From Lujinxingia vulgaris (GTDB lineage Bacteria > Myxococcota_A > Bradymonadia > Bradymonadales > Bradymonadaceae), in NCBI RefSeq assembly GCF_007997015.1, contig NZ_VOSM01000006.1, positions 124,001-188,000 on the forward strand: DNA of 64,000 nt. Direction: 5' to 3'. Both the position numbers and the translations under genes were made by a program. The stretch's first letter is position 1. Every line of letters starts with the position of its first letter. Positions 8,661-15,563 of the stretch are shown here, piece by piece. The notes beneath the pieces were generated by a model, which worked only from the letters and a program-made list of their open reading frames with translations, made no database searches and was not told the DNA's origin.

Positions 8661-8968
8661 GTGAGCGTGGGTCAGGGGGGGAGGTGACCCAGGGTCGTTG
8701 CTGGAGGTGACCCAGGGTCGAGCTTGGAGGGTGACCCAGGGTCGTGTTTGGAGCAGCGAATATGCGGGTGGGAGGTGACCGTGGGTCGTGTTTGGAGCAG
8801 CAAATATGCGGCTGGGAGGTGACCGTGGGTCATGGCGGAGGATGACCCGGGGTCGAGTTGGGAGGTGACCGTGGGTCGTGTTTGGAGCAGCAAATATGCG
8901 GTTTGGAGGTGACCCAGGGTCATGGCGGAGGATGACCCAGGGTCGTAGTTAGGAGGTGACCGTGGGTC
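8661..8968. repeat. GACC-NNN-GGTC dyad array (8.7 kb)
   Basis: A tight array of the 11-bp dyad with GTG, CAG and CGG centres. Measured start-to-start steps include 44 bp (8777 to 8821, 8867 to 8911) and 23-24 bp (8821, 8844, 8867; 8911, 8934, 8958). The 44-bp steps carry a spacer with GCAAATATGCGG, a variant of the TTTATGCGGGTGA block. It fills the gap before the lipoprotein gene at 9127, and no other gene is seen. Confidence 0.9.
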
Positions 8969-9126
8969 AGCATCTAGGGGCGGGGTTTTGTGTCTAAGGT
9001 GTTGAAGTGGTTTAGTTTTTCGGGCTTTCGGGGGCGTTTTGCGCATGCTTGACATTTCATCGGCGCGTAGCAAGCTGGGCGCCGACGTGGGGGGCGACCA
9101 ACTTTTGAGCGAATCCGGAGTAAACG

Positions 9127-10197
9127 ATGCGAGACAAGATGTGGTGGATGGCCGCGGTGCTCAGCGGTGCGGTGATGGTGGCCGGCTGCGGTGGCGATGA
9201 GGTGCAGGGTCATGACGACGCGGGCGGAGACGATGTGGGAGATGTCTCCGACGCGGGCGATACGGGCGTCGACGATGGGGGTGACGACGCCGACGTCGAT
9301 GCGGATGCCGATGCGGACATCGAAGACGACGCCGGGGCGGATGCCGATGTGGACGTCGAAGAAGACGCCGGGGCGGATGCCGATGTGGACGATGATGCCG
9401 GCGATGTGGTCGTGCCCGATGATTGCCCGTCGGGGCAGCGCGCCAACAAGACCAGCGGGGAGTGCGAGGTGGTGCCGACGCTGCTGGTGTATACCCAGGA
9501 TCTGAAGTCCTACGTGGATGGGGAGTTGGCCTCGGAGATGCGCGGGATGCTGGTGTGCGCCAGCGCCAGTGAGAACAACGGAAGTCTGCCGCGCGTGGCG
9601 CTGGCCCAGGGAGAGCGCTGCCGGGTGTATGGCGAAGGGCTCTCGGAGCCGCCGGAGGTCACTGCGTACAATGCCGGTCCGATCACGGTCTTCGGGGTTA
9701 ATCCGATAAACCCGGCAGCGTTTTCGCCGAGTGAGTTCGGGTCGTGTTATCAGCCGCCCTCCGAGTTTTTTGGGCAGCAGTTTGTGTTTGATCCGGAGGC
9801 GGAGCTGCGGGTGGTCTCAGCGGGCACGGATGCGGAAGTGGAGGTGCAATTCCCGGCCTTTGACCGCACGCTTCAGACGATCGCGCCGGCCGATTTTACC
9901 CACGACCCTATCGCCCCGGGTGAGGAGATGGTGCTGAGCTGGACGCCCAACGCCGATGCCTCGGAGGTGCGCATTGATGTAGACGCAAGCGGTGCCGACG
10001 GCACAAGCGTGAGGATCGTGTGTGAGGTCGCCGATAACGGGCGCTACGTGATCCCGGCGGAGCTCACCGCGTATCTGCCGGAGGAGCGCACCAGCGATTA
10101 CGTCTACCTGGAGCAGAGCCACACCGAGCGCATTGAGCCCGAAGACTCCAATGTGCTGATCATGCTCTCGGCCGGCGCGGCGGTGCGTAAGCGCTGA
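9127..10197 (+). CDS. Lipoprotein with long Asp/Ala linker, function unknown
   Basis: A 356-residue surface or periplasmic lipoprotein. Signal peptide and lipobox (MVAGC, Cys about 21) are followed by ~75 residues of almost pure Asp/Ala/Val/Gly, a flexible negatively charged stalk. The folded part (about 100-356) begins with a short Cys pair segment (DDCPSGQRANKTSGECEVV) and continues into beta-rich sequence with further cysteines, probably disulfide-bonded. GGAG lies seven bases before the ATG. A TTGACA occurs at 9049-9054 but no convincing -10 follows at the right distance. The family is not recognised. Confidence 0.8.
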   Translation: MRDKMWWMAAVLSGAVMVAGCGGDEVQGHDDAGGDDVGDVSDAGDTGVDDGGDDADVDADADADIEDDAGADADVDVEEDAGADADVDDDAGDVVVPDDCPSGQRANKTSGECEVVPTLLVYTQDLKSYVDGELASEMRGMLVCASASENNGSLPRVALAQGERCRVYGEGLSEPPEVTAYNAGPITVFGVNPINPAAFSPSEFGSCYQPPSEFFGQQFVFDPEAELRVVSAGTDAEVEVQFPAFDRTLQTIAPADFTHDPIAPGEEMVLSWTPNADASEVRIDVDASGADGTSVRIVCEVADNGRYVIPAELTAYLPEERTSDYVYLEQSHTERIEPEDSNVLIMLSAGAAVRKR

Positions 10198-10221
10198 GGT
10201 CGGATCAGGGTGGGGAGAGAT

Positions 10222-10354
10222 GACCGTGGGTCGTGTCACGCGCTGTGTTTATGCGGGTGAGAGGCGACCCACGGTCGTATAAAGGTCTTGGTTGGAGGTG
10301 ACCGTGGGTCGCGCCAGATGTTGTGTTTATGCGGGTGAGAGGCGACCCACGGTC
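10222..10354. repeat. Two complete dyad cassettes in opposite-arm arrangement
   Basis: The clearest example of the full unit: GACCGTGGGTC, a 33-bp spacer containing TGTTTATGCGGGTGAGAGG, then GACCCACGGTC, and the whole arrangement again. First and last dyads are reverse complements of one another, so each cassette is itself a large inverted repeat. Confidence 0.9.
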
Positions 10355-10369
10355 ATGTGGGAGGCGTGA

Positions 10370-10831
10370 TCAAAAGTAGGGCTCGCCATGGCAGGTGGTG
10401 GGCTCCTGCTCGGCGTCGACCTGCAGGGTGAAGGTCTCGTCGCCATGGACAACGGTGTATTCGCCGGGCTCCAGCGCGGGGATGGCGCAGGTGGCCTGGA
10501 GCTGGCCGCAGTCGTCGGTGCAGGCGCCCCCGGCGGTGCTGGTGTCGAGGTAGGAGGCGGCGGAGGTGAGCGTGATGGTGGTGCCATCGACGCTGGCCTG
10601 GCAGCTGGCCTGAGGGGCTTCGGAGCAGCTTGAGGAGAGGCAGACCGGAAGCGTGACGCTCAAGGAGGGGATGTCGCGATCGCTGTAGTCCTGCGGATCG
10701 TCGGCCAGGTGCAGGCAGACGGTGCCTTCGTTCTCGAACTCGACGCGTTCGGGGTCGTCGTCGAATACGCCGCAGGCGGCGATGAGGGGAATGGCGAGCA
10801 GGGTCAGGGCGATGCAGCGAGCAGAGAGCAT
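10370..10831 (-). CDS. Small Cys-rich lipoprotein (paralogue 1 of 2)
   Basis: About 153 residues from the ATG at 10831, chosen because it gives a normal signal peptide (MLSARCIALTLLAIPLIAAC) with GGA upstream; a start seven codons earlier is possible. The mature part shares a block order with the next gene: VEFENEGTVCLHL, SVTLPVCLSSSC, QASCQASVDGTTITLTS, YLDTS, CTDDCGQL and PALEPGEYTV. The many cysteines suggest a compact disulfide-stabilised beta domain. Function unknown. Adjacent and same-strand to its paralogue, which indicates a tandem duplication. Confidence 0.82.
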   Translation of the reverse strand: MLSARCIALTLLAIPLIAACGVFDDDPERVEFENEGTVCLHLADDPQDYSDRDIPSLSVTLPVCLSSSCSEAPQASCQASVDGTTITLTSAASYLDTSTAGGACTDDCGQLQATCAIPALEPGEYTVVHGDETFTLQVDAEQEPTTCHGEPYF

Positions 10832-10897
10832 GGGGGATCCTTCAGAAATCAATGTGGGGAGTGTCAGAAGATTGAGGTTGTGTGGGGCTGGAGGGCC

Positions 10898-11365
10898 TTA
10901 TGAAGCGTTTGCCTCCAGACAGCCTGTGGGCTCGGAGGGGACGTCGAAGGTGTAGGTGGTCTGACCGTGGGTCAGGGTGTACTGGCCTTCGGGCAGGGCG
11001 GGGATCTCACACTCGGCGTGGAGGAGGCCGCAGTCGGCGGTGCAGCTGCCGTCGATGGCGCTGGTGTCGAGGTAGGAGCCCTCGGAGGTGAGCGTGATGG
11101 TGTTGGTGGCGGTGTCGACGGCCAGCTCGCAGGAGGCCTGGGGTTGGGAGGAGCAGCTTGAGGAGAGGCAGACCGGGAGCTCGACGCGCACATCGATCGG
11201 GGCGTCTGCTTCGAGGGGGGCGTCGTCTTGGAAACTGGAGCGGTTGAGGCAGACGTCGCCTTCATCCTCGAAGGTCACGAGGGTGGGTTCGGGGTCGTCG
11301 CCGCAGGCGGCGAGCAGGGAGATGGCGAGCGTGAGGGGGAGCCAGAAGTTGGGGTTACCCGTCAT
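10898..11365 (-). CDS. Small Cys-rich lipoprotein (paralogue 2 of 2)
   Basis: A 155-residue lipoprotein with signal MTGNPNFWLPLTLAISLLAAC and GGAG eight bases upstream. Body matches the neighbouring gene block for block (VTFEDEGDVCLNR, VELPVCLSSSC, QASCELAVDTATNTITLTS, SYLDTS, CTADCGLLHAEC, PALPEGQYTL), with clear divergence elsewhere, so the duplication is not recent. Gap to the downstream copy is ~66 bp, so an operon is likely. No known domain recognised. Confidence 0.83.
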   Translation of the reverse strand: MTGNPNFWLPLTLAISLLAACGDDPEPTLVTFEDEGDVCLNRSSFQDDAPLEADAPIDVRVELPVCLSSSCSSQPQASCELAVDTATNTITLTSEGSYLDTSAIDGSCTADCGLLHAECEIPALPEGQYTLTHGQTTYTFDVPSEPTGCLEANAS

Positions 11366-11467
11366 GGTGCGTCTCCAGGAAGAGCGTCATCAAAAGGCCC
11401 AGGGGCGGTGGGGAAGGCCCCGCGGGTAGATTTAAAGCAAGAGCTATGCCGAGGTGCGCTCGGATGC

Positions 11468-11506
11468 AAAAAAGCCCGCGACCTGTGGGGAGGTCGCGGG
11501 CTTTTT
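11468..11506 (-). terminator. Strong hairpin terminator of the sulfide operon
   Basis: Arms AAAGCCCGCGACCT (11471-11484) and AGGTCGCGGGCTTT (11491-11504) around a GTGGGG loop, with T/A runs on both sides, so it can work in both directions. It closes the minus-strand operon ending at 11542. Confidence 0.88.
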
Positions 11507-11541
11507 CAGTTAGGCCAACCTGATGGTCAGAAACGAACGTG

Positions 11542-11964
11542 TCAGGCGGTCTTGGGCTGCAAAAAGCGGTCGGCGATGAAGATGCCGATGAGCATGGCCG
11601 GCACGAAGATAAACGCCGAGGTGACGCCGGCGGCAGCGCCGGTGAGGGCGGGGCCGGGGCAGAAGCCGCCGAGGCCCCAGCCGATGCCGAAGAGGGCACC
11701 GCCGACGATCAGGCGTTTGTCGAGATCCTTGCGAGTCGGCAGGTAGAAGCGCGGGCTGAAGAAGGGGCGGTCGCGCTTGCTGATGATGGGGAAGGTGATG
11801 GCGTAGACCAAGACCGCGCCGCCCATCACAAAGGCCAGGGAGGGGTCCCAGTTTCCGAAAAGGTCGAGGAAAGCGATGACCTTTTCGGGGCGAGTCATCT
11901 CGGCGACACCCAGGCCGATGGCGAAGATGAAGCCCGAGAGGGCGATAGCGAGGTGTCGAATCAT
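11542..11964 (-). CDS. YeeE/YedE-type half transporter (C-terminal partner)
   Basis: A 140-residue membrane protein with about four helices. It carries the family signature GIGWGLGGFCPGPAL, with the conserved Cys in the pore-lining motif of YeeE/YedE (thiosulfate/sulfur-species transporters). Full-size YeeE is about twice as long, so this and the preceding gene are two halves that probably assemble into one channel. The start overlaps the stop of its partner by four bases, implying translational coupling. In an operon with a persulfide dioxygenase, the likely cargo is a reduced sulfur species, but the direction of transport is not shown by the sequence. Confidence 0.88.
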   Translation of the reverse strand: MIRHLAIALSGFIFAIGLGVAEMTRPEKVIAFLDLFGNWDPSLAFVMGGAVLVYAITFPIISKRDRPFFSPRFYLPTRKDLDKRLIVGGALFGIGWGLGGFCPGPALTGAAAGVTSAFIFVPAMLIGIFIADRFLQPKTA

Positions 11965-12407
11965 CCGAAGACTCCCAGTCCGAGGGTGCGGGTGATGAAG
12001 ACGGTCAGAAAACCGGCGGTCATAAAGGAGAGGGTGGCAACGAGCGAGCGGGCCGAGAAGCGAGAGAGGCCGCAGACGCCGTGGCCGCTGGTGCAGCCGT
12101 TACCGACGCGGGTGCCCACGCCGACGATCAGTCCGGCGGCGACGAGCCATCCGGCGCTCAGGTTAACTTCGGAGCTGACAAGTTGCGGGGCGAAGAGGGC
12201 CAGCAAGATGCCACCCAGAACCATGCCGCCGACGAAGAGGGCCTGCCAGGGCAGGGGGCCCATGCGTTCGGAGTCTTTGTTAAAGAGCCCGGCGAGGATG
12301 CCGCTGATGCCGGCGATGCGGCCCTCGGTGGCCAGAAGAAGGGTTGCGGCCAGGCCGATGAGCGCACCGCCCAGGGCGGCGGTGACGGGAGTGAACAGCG
12401 TTTCCAT
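11961..12407 (-). CDS. YeeE/YedE-type half transporter (N-terminal partner)
   Basis: A 148-residue membrane protein with about four helices and the matching signature VGNGCTSGHGVCGL, containing the second conserved Cys motif of YeeE/YedE proteins. It begins three bases after the stop of the metallo-beta-lactamase gene and overlaps the next half transporter by four bases. It is the middle gene of the three-gene sulfide operon. Assignment to the sulfur transport family is firm; substrate is inferred from context. Confidence 0.88.
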   Translation of the reverse strand: METLFTPVTAALGGALIGLAATLLLATEGRIAGISGILAGLFNKDSERMGPLPWQALFVGGMVLGGILLALFAPQLVSSEVNLSAGWLVAAGLIVGVGTRVGNGCTSGHGVCGLSRFSARSLVATLSFMTAGFLTVFITRTLGLGVFG

Positions 12408-12410
12408 GAA

Positions 12411-13322
12411 TCAGACCTCCTCGAGGGTCAGGTCGGCATCCGGCGTGGAGGCCGGGCGGAAGACGTTGACGGGGATGCGCAGGTAGCGCTTCTCGTTGTC
12501 TTCGGGTTGGGGAAGCGAGCCGGCGTCGATGTTGACCTGCAGGCTCTGCAGGAGGAGCTTCGGGGCGGCCAGCGTCCTGTCGCGGGAGTCGCGCATATTG
12601 ACGAACTCCTCTTTGGAGCGGCCCTCGGGAAGCTGCACGTTGCTGGCTTTCTGCTCGGCGATGGTGCTCATGAACTTCACTTCGCGGCCGGTCGGCTGGT
12701 AGTCGTGGCCGACGAAGACGCGGGTCTCATCGGGGAGCTTGTAGAGTTTTTCGGTGATGGAGTGGTAGAGGGCCTCGCTTGATCCCCCGGGGAAGTCGCA
12801 GCGGCCGGTGCCGAAGTCGGGCATGAACATGGCGTCGCCGGTGAAGATGGCGTCGTCGATGTGGTAGGTGGCGCAGGCCGGGGTGTGACCCGGGGTGTAG
12901 ATCGTCTCGATCTTCAGGGAGCCCGCCTCAAGGACTTCGCCTTCTTCGAGGAGCACATCGAACTGGCTGCCGTCGGTGGGGAAGTCATCGGGGAGGTTGA
13001 AGACCTTTTTGAAGAGCGTCTGCACCTCGGTGATGCGGGCGCCGATGGCCAGGCGAGCTTTGGGGAAGTGCACCTTGACGTGCTGGGCGCCGGAGAGGTG
13101 GTCGGCGTGAGCGTGGGTCTCCAGGATGTAGTGGAGGGTGAGCTTTTGCTCTTTGAGGAAGTTGACGGCGCGGTCGGCCGACTCGGTCCACATCGCCGAG
13201 GCGTGGGGCTCGTAGTCGAGCACGGGATCGATGAGCACCGCGTCGCGGGTCTCGGGATCGTAGACGACGTAGGTCAGGGTGTTGGTGCGAGAATCGTAGA
13301 AAGGCTGAGTTTTGATGGTCAT
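12411..13322 (-). CDS. blh: Metallo-beta-lactamase persulfide dioxygenase-like hydrolase
   Basis: A 303-residue cytoplasmic MBL-fold protein. Metal ligands are in THAHADHLSG (HxHxDH), YTPGHTPACA, TGDAMFMPDFGTGRCDFPGG and VGHDYQP. The GTGRCDFPGG segment is typical of the ETHE1/Blh persulfide dioxygenase group, which oxidises glutathione persulfide to sulfite with one iron. There is no rhodanese domain. GGAGG precedes the ATG. It is the first gene of an operon with two YeeE/YedE halves, a combination known from sulfide detoxification in other bacteria. A sigma-54 promoter lies ~57 bp upstream. It could also be a glyoxalase II relative, but motifs and neighbours favour the persulfide role. Confidence 0.87.
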   Translation of the reverse strand: MTIKTQPFYDSRTNTLTYVVYDPETRDAVLIDPVLDYEPHASAMWTESADRAVNFLKEQKLTLHYILETHAHADHLSGAQHVKVHFPKARLAIGARITEVQTLFKKVFNLPDDFPTDGSQFDVLLEEGEVLEAGSLKIETIYTPGHTPACATYHIDDAIFTGDAMFMPDFGTGRCDFPGGSSEALYHSITEKLYKLPDETRVFVGHDYQPTGREVKFMSTIAEQKASNVQLPEGRSKEEFVNMRDSRDRTLAAPKLLLQSLQVNIDAGSLPQPEDNEKRYLRIPVNVFRPASTPDADLTLEEV

Positions 13323-13378
13323 GCGAAACCTCCGAGTTGGGTGTTTTCGCCGTCGAGGCGTTGTCGGCGTAGTATGTT

Positions 13379-13394
13379 TGCCAGATGCGTGCCA
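13379..13394 (-). promoter_or_regulatory. Sigma-54 (-24/-12) promoter of the sulfide operon
   Basis: Read on the minus strand the site is TGGCACG-CATC-TGGCA, against the consensus TGGCACG-N4-TTGCA/T. The invariant GG and GC are ten bases apart as required, and only one core base differs. Transcription would start near 13367, giving a leader of about 45 bases before the ATG at 13322. A sigma-54 activator is encoded divergently. Confidence 0.85.
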
Positions 13395-13491
13395 ACACTA
13401 TCAAAAATTGAGGATCTGGCGAGTTCACGGGGTGATACGCCCTTCGGCGTTGGAAAGTGAAGGGGGGAGAGGGGTTTTTTGTTCCACTATT

Positions 13492-13523
13492 GTTTCGAAA
13501 TTGTTTAAATGTTGAAACGAAAC
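13492..13523. promoter_or_regulatory. Candidate activator-binding dyad for the sigma-54 regulator
   Basis: GTTTCG (13492-13497) and CGAAAC (13518-13523) form an inverted repeat with an AT-rich centre, about 100-130 bp upstream of the sigma-54 promoter, the usual position for an enhancer site. A second imperfect palindrome, GTGCAACGCATGCAAC, follows at about 13527. Either may be bound by the divergent activator; this is inference. Confidence 0.45.
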
Positions 13524-13577
13524 GTGGTGCAACGCATGCAACGTGAATGAAACTCGTTCGAACAGGCAGTTGAGGAG

Positions 13578-14555
13578 ATGATGATAAAGCGGCCGCAGCG
13601 TCGGGGAAGGAACTTTTTCGGGATGATCAGCGGGGCGCCTCAGATGGAGGAGCTCTTCGGGTTGTTGGAGCGGGTGGCGCGGGCGGATGTGAGCGTGCTG
13701 GTGCGCGGAGAGACGGGCACGGGCAAGGAGCTTGTAGCAAGGGCGATTCACGAGCTCTCGCCGCGTCAGGGAAAGGCGTTTCGGGCGGTGAACTGCGCGA
13801 GTTTTAACTCGGAGCTGCTGGCCAGCGAGCTCTTCGGGCATGTGCGGGGGGCGTTTACCGGGGCGGTTAAAGATCGGCGAGGGCTCTTTGCGCTGGCCGA
13901 CGGGGGGAGCGTGTTTCTCGATGAGATCGCCGAGATTCCGCTGGAGGTGCAGGCCCGGCTGCTGCGGGTGCTTCAGGAGCAGCGCTTCGTGCCGGTGGGG
14001 GGAACCGATGCGGTGAAGGTGGATGTGCGGCTGATCTCGGCGACGAATAAGGCGTTGCGTCGGGAGGTGGAGCAGGGGAGGTTTCGCGAGGACCTGATGT
14101 ACCGGGTGCGGGTGGTGCCGATCTTTTTGCCGCCGCTGGTGGAGCGTCAGGGCGATATTGAGCTTCTGGTGTGGCATTTCATCGAGGAGTTCAACGCGCG
14201 GGAGGGGATGCCCCGGCGCATTGAGGGGTTGAGCGAGGAGGCGTTTGAGGCGCTGCAGAGTTACGGGTGGCCGGGCAATGTGCGGGAGCTGCGCAATGTG
14301 ATCGAGTACGCCTTTGTGGTGGGGGAGGGAGAGGTGTTGGCGTACGGGGATCTTCCGCCGGAGCTGCGCGGGGAGGGCCCGGTGGACAGTCGGGAGCTGG
14401 AGCGCGGTGGAGGGGAGAGCGGGCGCAGTGAGCGCCAGGAGATCGTGGCGGCGCTGCGGGCGGCCGGAGGCAGCCGCGAGGATGCAGCGAGCGCGCTGGG
14501 GATCAGCCGCACCACGTTGTGGCGCCGGATGAAGGAGTACGGGATCGAGGATTGA
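13578..14555 (+). CDS. Sigma-54-dependent activator without sensor domain
   Basis: A 325-residue AAA+ activator. Walker A is GETGTGKE, the sigma-54-contacting loop is GAFTGA, Walker B is [11 protein letters not shown], and the arginine-finger region [11 protein letters not shown] is intact. The C-terminus (about 275-325) is a Fis-type helix-turn-helix ([20 protein letters not shown]). The AAA+ domain begins almost at the N-terminus (about residue 14), so there is no receiver, GAF or FisR-type sensor domain; the related FisR regulators sense sulfane sulfur through N-terminal cysteines that are absent here. Ribosome site GAGGAG precedes the start. It is divergent from the sulfide operon and most likely drives the promoter at 13379. 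Its signal must come from a partner or from expression level. Confidence 0.9.
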   Translation: MMIKRPQRRGRNFFGMISGAPQMEELFGLLERVARADVSVLVRGETGTGKELVARAIHELSPRQGKAFRAVNCASFNSELLASELFGHVRGAFTGAVKDRRGLFALADGGSVFLDEIAEIPLEVQARLLRVLQEQRFVPVGGTDAVKVDVRLISATNKALRREVEQGRFREDLMYRVRVVPIFLPPLVERQGDIELLVWHFIEEFNAREGMPRRIEGLSEEAFEALQSYGWPGNVRELRNVIEYAFVVGEGEVLAYGDLPPELRGEGPVDSRELERGGGESGRSERQEIVAALRAAGGSREDAASALGISRTTLWRRMKEYGIED

Positions 14556-14571
14556 GCGTGGTGCAGCGAGC

Positions 14572-14811
14572 TCAGAGCTCGTCGGATTCTTCGTACTCGA
14601 CCGGGGGGGGAGAGTCCTCGGGGGTGTTCTCCTCGTAGGGCTGGCCCCAGGGGTCGTAGAAGCGCCGGCGTTTTTTGGTGGGCTCTTCGGCGCTTTGCTC
14701 GGATTGGGCGCCGGGGGATGAGGTGGTGGCGCAGGCGCCCAGGGTGGGGATGGCGATGAGGAGGGCCAGGGGGAGGAGGATGGCGAGGGAGGTGCGGGGC
14801 GCGCGGTACAT
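14572..14811 (-). CDS. Very small lipoprotein with DPWG motif (copy A)
   Basis: 79 residues: signal peptide with lipobox LGAC (about residue 27), then a basic stretch (TKKRRRFYDPWGQPY) and an acidic tail. It resembles the next gene (lipobox, Ser-rich segment, YDPWG/YTDPWEG, acidic Pro/Glu tail). It is convergent with the sigma-54 activator. Function unknown; small lipoproteins of this kind may be processed surface tags. Confidence 0.65.
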   Translation of the reverse strand: MYRAPRTSLAILLPLALLIAIPTLGACATTSSPGAQSEQSAEEPTKKRRRFYDPWGQPYEENTPEDSPPPVEYEESDEL

Positions 14812-14856
14812 CGGCAGGCCTGAGGGGAGAGGATGTTTAGGGGATCAGGGAAGGGG

Positions 14857-15090
14857 TCAGGGGCCTTCGAGGGGCTCGACCTCCATGGGGTCATCGGGGT
14901 CGGGCTCGGGTTCTTGCTCGGCGGGGTCTTCGTCGACGCCGGGTTCGGGCACACCCTCCCAGGGGTCGGTGTAGGGAGGGGGAGGTGGTGCGGGCTCGTC
15001 GTCGGCGCTGGAGGTGGAGGCGCAGGCGCCTGCGGTGACAAGAAACAGGCCGGCTACGAAGATATTTCGAAGATCGTGATCGCGGTGCAT
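14857..15090 (-). CDS. Very small lipoprotein with DPWE motif (copy B)
   Basis: 77 residues: signal peptide ending in lipobox TAGAC, then CASTSSADDEPAPPPPPYTDPWEG and an acidic proline-rich tail. Same design as the downstream neighbour, 45 bp away on the same strand, so probably one transcript. No recognised domain. Confidence 0.65.
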   Translation of the reverse strand: MHRDHDLRNIFVAGLFLVTAGACASTSSADDEPAPPPPPYTDPWEGVPEPGVDEDPAEQEPEPDPDDPMEVEPLEGP

Positions 15091-15198
15091 ATGCGCGCTC
15101 CGGGAGAGAGGAGAGGGTGAGCGCGTAGAACGTGGGGACGAGGCGTTGAAGGGGCAAGTTATGGATGGCGAGTGGAGGGATGCGGTGGGGTATGGGGC

Positions 15199-15548
15199 TG
15201 ACCGTAGGTTGGCTCGGGGGCAGTGTTTATGCGGGTGAGGGGTGACCGTGGGTCAGGGGAAGAGGGGGAGTTATGGTGGGGAGTGAGGCTGACCGTGGGT
15301 TGGCTCAGGTGCAGTGATGATGCGGGGGAGTGATGACCGTGGGTCGAGGTTTGGCGTGACCGTGGGACGAGGTTTGGTGTGACCGTGGGTCGAGGTTTTT
15401 TGTGACCGTGGGTCGTCTCAGGTGCAGCGTTTATGCGGGTGAGAGATGACCGTGGGACGAGGTTTTTTGTGACCGTGGGTCGAGTTTTTTGTGACCGTGG
15501 GTCGTCTCGGGTGCAGTGATGATGCGGGTGAGAGATGACCCAGGGTCA
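15199..15548. repeat. GACC-NNN-GGTC dyad array (15.3 kb)
   Basis: About ten dyads, nearly all with the GTG centre, in ~22- and ~44-bp steps, with three or more spacers carrying TTTATGCGGGTGA or GATGATGCGGGTGA. Fills the gap between two minus-strand lipoprotein genes; nothing else is seen there. Confidence 0.9.
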
Positions 15549-15563
15549 GGGGAGGAGGGGGCG

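Noticed and set aside
8661-8968. Regular short repeats with spacers, resembling a CRISPR array
   Set aside because: The repeat is 11 bp, spacers are shared between units rather than unique, lengths vary, and no cas gene is in the window.
9049-9076. TTGACA promoter before the lipoprotein gene at 9127
   Set aside because: The -35 is perfect but no acceptable -10 lies 16-18 bp downstream.
13492-13523. ParB parS-like site
   Set aside because: Arms GTTTCG/CGAAAC resemble half of parS, but the spacing is 20 bp instead of a continuous 16-bp palindrome; an activator site fits the context better.
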